Assembly: GCA_964406345.1 (NCBI GenBank)
Contig: CAYORK010000027.1
Span: 1 to 16,117 of the forward strand
Length of the DNA: 16,117 nucleotides
Direction: 5' to 3'
From: SYAN01 sp964406345
Lineage (GTDB): Bacteria > Actinomycetota > Actinomycetes > Nanopelagicales > Nanopelagicaceae
Shown here: piece by piece, positions 14,379-16,117 of the stretch
How the letters are laid out: every line of letters begins with the position of its first letter
Position numbering within the stretch: position 1 is the first letter of the stretch
Position numbers and translations under genes: made by a program
Notes under the pieces: generated by a model
Database searches by the model: none
Told to the model about the DNA's origin: nothing
The model's input: the letters and a program-made list of their open reading frames with translations, nothing else

Positions 14379-14972
14379 GTGATCGGCATCTACGGCGGAA
14401 CCTTCGACCCGATTCATAACGGTCATCTTCATGTCATCAAGCAACTGCTGCAATCGCACCGTGTCGATCGGATCATCGTCGTGCCGGCGGGAGACCCGCA
14501 GTTACGCGAGAAACCAATGGCATCATCAAAGGACCGGCTCGAGATGTGCAGGATCGCCATCGATTCGTTGTCGTCGCTTCGGGATCGTCTCGAGGTGAAC
14601 GCGATTGAAGTTGAACGCGAAAGACCCTCTTATGCGATCGAAACCGTCGAGGCGATCATGGCGACCGCACCAGGGAAAGAGTTCGCCTGGATCATTGGCA
14701 GTGATGCATTTCGAAGGATCGATCAATGGCATGAGAGTGAGCGCCTTCGTGAACTGATCTCCTTCATCGTCATCGAAAGACCCACGAATCCCGATGAGAG
14801 CAAGAGTTCAGATGTGGAGTTCGACGATGTCGGGGGAGAGGAGATCGATGCCCTCGAGATCTCCGCGACCCAGATCAGGGGCCGGATTGCCGCACGCGAG
14901 TCAGTCTCAGAGTTGGTTCCCTCCGCAGTGATCGCCTACATAGAAAGTAAAGGTCTTTATGGCAGCGCGTGA
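14379..14972 (+). CDS. nadD: nicotinate-nucleotide adenylyltransferase NadD
   Basis: A 197-residue enzyme that joins nicotinate mononucleotide and ATP to give deamido-NAD, the central step to NAD. GGTFDPIHNGHL (5-16) is the nucleotidyltransferase motif with the HxGH-type site. IIGSDAF near 104-110 and the ISATQIRGRI motif near 160-170 are the other family signatures. The start is GTG at 14379, fixed by GGTFDP beginning at residue 5. No Shine-Dalgarno sequence is visible before it, so translation may depend on the upstream small gene. It overlaps rsfS by 14 bases. Confidence 0.96.
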   Translation: MIGIYGGTFDPIHNGHLHVIKQLLQSHRVDRIIVVPAGDPQLREKPMASSKDRLEMCRIAIDSLSSLRDRLEVNAIEVERERPSYAIETVEAIMATAPGKEFAWIIGSDAFRRIDQWHESERLRELISFIVIERPTNPDESKSSDVEFDDVGGEEIDALEISATQIRGRIAARESVSELVPSAVIAYIESKGLYGSA

Positions 14973-15351
14973 GTCCACGATCTCATTGACCCAGAAAGCG
15001 GCCGAAGCCATCGTCGACAAGCTAGGACGAGATATCGTGGCTATCGACCTATCCGAGCAGATGGTGTTGAGCGAGGTCTTTCTTATCGCCACGGGACGTA
15101 ACGAGAAGCAAGTCGAAGCGATTGCCGACGAAGTGGAGCGGGTCTTGGCGTTGATTGGTGAGAAACCTGCGCGTCGTGAGCGGAGTGAATCGTGGGTCCT
15201 TCTCGATTACTCCGATCTTGTCGTGCATATCCAAAGCGAGGATGTGCGTCAGTACTACATGCTCGACCGACTTTGGAATGATTGCCCACGTATCGAATTG
15301 GATCTCGATCTCGGGCCATCAGAGAGTCAGAGCGAAGAACTATCGCGATGA
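14959..15351 (+). CDS. rsfS: ribosome silencing factor RsfS
   Basis: A 130-residue RsfS/Iojap-family (DUF143) protein. It binds ribosomal protein L14 and blocks joining of the subunits when nutrients are short. Family features are VAIDLSEQMVLSEVFLIATG (about 27-46), the helix RNEKQVEAIADEVE (about 47-60), and SWVLLDYSDLVVHI (about 80-93) followed by RQYYMLDRLWND. ATG at 14959 lies inside the end of nadD with AAAGG six bases upstream. The nadD-rsfS pair is widely conserved. It overlaps the next gene by ATGA. Confidence 0.95.
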   Translation: MAARESTISLTQKAAEAIVDKLGRDIVAIDLSEQMVLSEVFLIATGRNEKQVEAIADEVERVLALIGEKPARRERSESWVLLDYSDLVVHIQSEDVRQYYMLDRLWNDCPRIELDLDLGPSESQSEELSR

Positions 15352-16016
15352 AACAGATCATCATCTGGCGCCATGGGCAGACTGATTGGAACCTTGAGAA
15401 TAGATTCCAGGGGCATTCCGATATCCCACTCAATCCGGTCGGCCGTTATCAGGCTGGACAAGCGGCGCGAGTCCTAAGGGATATGGAACCTACTGCGATC
15501 ATCTCGAGCGATCTTGGTCGGGCGCTTTCGACCGCAGAGGCGTTGGCGAGCGTGACCGGACTTGAGATCAGAGTCGACGATCGTCTGCGTGAGACCAATG
15601 GTGGGAATTGGGAAGGCAAGACTGGAGCCCAGAACCGTGCCGAGGATTATGAGCGGTTCATTCGATGGATCGATGGCAACGATGACCCGGCAGGAGCGGT
15701 AGGAGAAAGACGTAGCGAAGTCGCAGCCCGAGCGACGAATGCGATCTTCGCAGCATTGGATCTCAATGATCGATCTTTGGAAGAGCGGTTGGTCGTTGTC
15801 ACGCACGGTGGGACAGCGCGTTGCGTCTTGGGATCGTTGTTGAACCTACCCTTGCAATCCTGGGGAGCACTCGGCGGTCTTGCCAATGCTTCGTGGTCGG
15901 TCTTGACCGAGAATCACAATGCCTCGACCTTGACCTGGCTACTTGCCGAGCACAACGCATTCACCATCCCAGAACCAGTCCTTGGAGAAGAGAGCGGCGG
16001 CAACGACTTCGTGTAA
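15348..16016 (+). CDS. histidine phosphatase, phosphoglycerate mutase-like (possible GpgP)
   Basis: A 222-residue member of the histidine phosphatase superfamily. RHGQT (8-12) holds the phosphate-accepting His9. SSDLGRA (53-59) gives Arg58-region binding, RETNGGNWEG (81-90) holds the likely acid Glu82, and THGGTARC (152-159) holds His153. ATG at 15348 overlaps the rsfS stop (ATGA); starts further upstream lie inside rsfS. The mycobacterial gene in this position (Rv2419c) is glucosyl-3-phosphoglycerate phosphatase, so that role is possible, but the superfamily has many substrates and sequence alone does not settle it. Confidence 0.88.
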   Translation: MKQIIIWRHGQTDWNLENRFQGHSDIPLNPVGRYQAGQAARVLRDMEPTAIISSDLGRALSTAEALASVTGLEIRVDDRLRETNGGNWEGKTGAQNRAEDYERFIRWIDGNDDPAGAVGERRSEVAARATNAIFAALDLNDRSLEERLVVVTHGGTARCVLGSLLNLPLQSWGALGGLANASWSVLTENHNASTLTWLLAEHNAFTIPEPVLGEESGGNDFV

Positions 16017-16048
16017 GTGCTCCGTCGTGCGAGGTTCGCGCAGTGAGA

Positions 16049-16054
16049 TAAAGT
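16049..16054 (+). promoter_or_regulatory. -10 box for tRNA-Ala
   Basis: TAAAGT fits TANNNT and ends eleven bases before the tRNA-Ala gene, consistent with a short precursor leader. No convincing -35 is seen. Confidence 0.4.
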
Positions 16055-16065
16055 TCGCGCCTCTA

Positions 16066-16117
16066 GGGGCTATAGCGCAGCTGGTAGCGCACCTGCATGG
16101 CATGCAGGGGGTCAGGG
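16066..16117 (+). tRNA. tRNA-Ala(GGC), 3' end cut by the window
   Basis: The acceptor strand GGGGCTA, the D arm (GCGC/GCGC) and the anticodon arm CCTGC-ATGGCAT-GCAGG are all standard, giving anticodon GGC for alanine. The window ends in the first bases of the T arm. A tRNA-Ala after this phosphatase gene is common in actinobacteria. Confidence 0.92.

Noticed and set aside
15282..15347. longer N-terminus for the histidine phosphatase
   Set aside because: It would overlap rsfS by 70 bases; the family begins a few residues before RHGQT, which fits ATG 15348.
1..16117. mobile elements, CRISPR arrays or defence genes
   Set aside because: No transposase, integrase, direct-repeat array or defence-family motif was found; the gene content and base use look uniform.

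Overview
The window looks like a piece of a chromosome from an aquatic member of the Actinomycetota. The evidence is (i) the two-piece lycopene cyclase (CrtYc/CrtYd) next to a Brp/Blh-type beta-carotene dioxygenase, a combination known from rhodopsin-bearing freshwater and marine actinobacteria; (ii) gene orders shared with Mycobacterium and relatives (etfB-etfA-iscS-mnmA-ligA, and nadD-rsfS-histidine phosphatase-tRNA-Ala); and (iii) repeated TANNNT boxes 6-7 bases before start codons, the signature of leaderless actinobacterial mRNAs. Gene packing is tight, with many ATGA or GTGA overlaps, as in streamlined genomes. I cannot resolve the family (Nanopelagicales-like or Luna-type Microbacteriaceae are both possible). 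Both ends of the window lie inside tRNA genes, which suggests a metagenomic contig cut at tRNAs.

Left part (1-4650). A partial CAU-anticodon tRNA is followed by a leftward four-gene operon, read crtYc, crtYd, a small membrane-anchored protein, and a large multi-repeat DUF5671-like membrane protein. The first three junctions are two 4-base overlaps and one short gap. Diverging from it are blh and an exported M23 peptidase, overlapping by 4 bases. CrtYc/CrtYd would make beta-carotene from lycopene and Blh would cleave it to retinal. The earlier carotenoid genes and any rhodopsin gene are outside the window. A strong 16-bp hairpin terminator separates this block from a cold-shock protein gene.

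Middle (4650-8070). A leftward cold-shock gene has a leader hairpin that pairs fully only in its own RNA. Next comes an exported SIMPL-domain protein whose 5' end carries a 12-base tandem repeat, then a convergent glycogen debranching enzyme (glgX) ending 4 bases away.

Right part (8070-16117), all rightward. etfB-etfA encode the electron-transfer flavoprotein. iscS-mnmA provide sulfur for and carry out tRNA 2-thiouridylation. ligA is the NAD-dependent DNA ligase. A 46-residue membrane protein follows. nadD (NAD synthesis), rsfS (ribosome silencing) and a histidine phosphatase resembling mycobacterial GpgP come next. A truncated tRNA-Ala(GGC) ends the window. LigA consumes the NAD that NadD helps to make, but the shared placement is probably historical.

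Most genes are conserved housekeeping genes. The less ordinary items are the six-fold repeated membrane protein tied to carotenoid genes, the blh-peptidase overlap, the 12-base repeat, the small membrane protein, the cold-shock leader hairpin, and the broken tRNA at the left edge. I found no mobile element, CRISPR array or clear foreign island.
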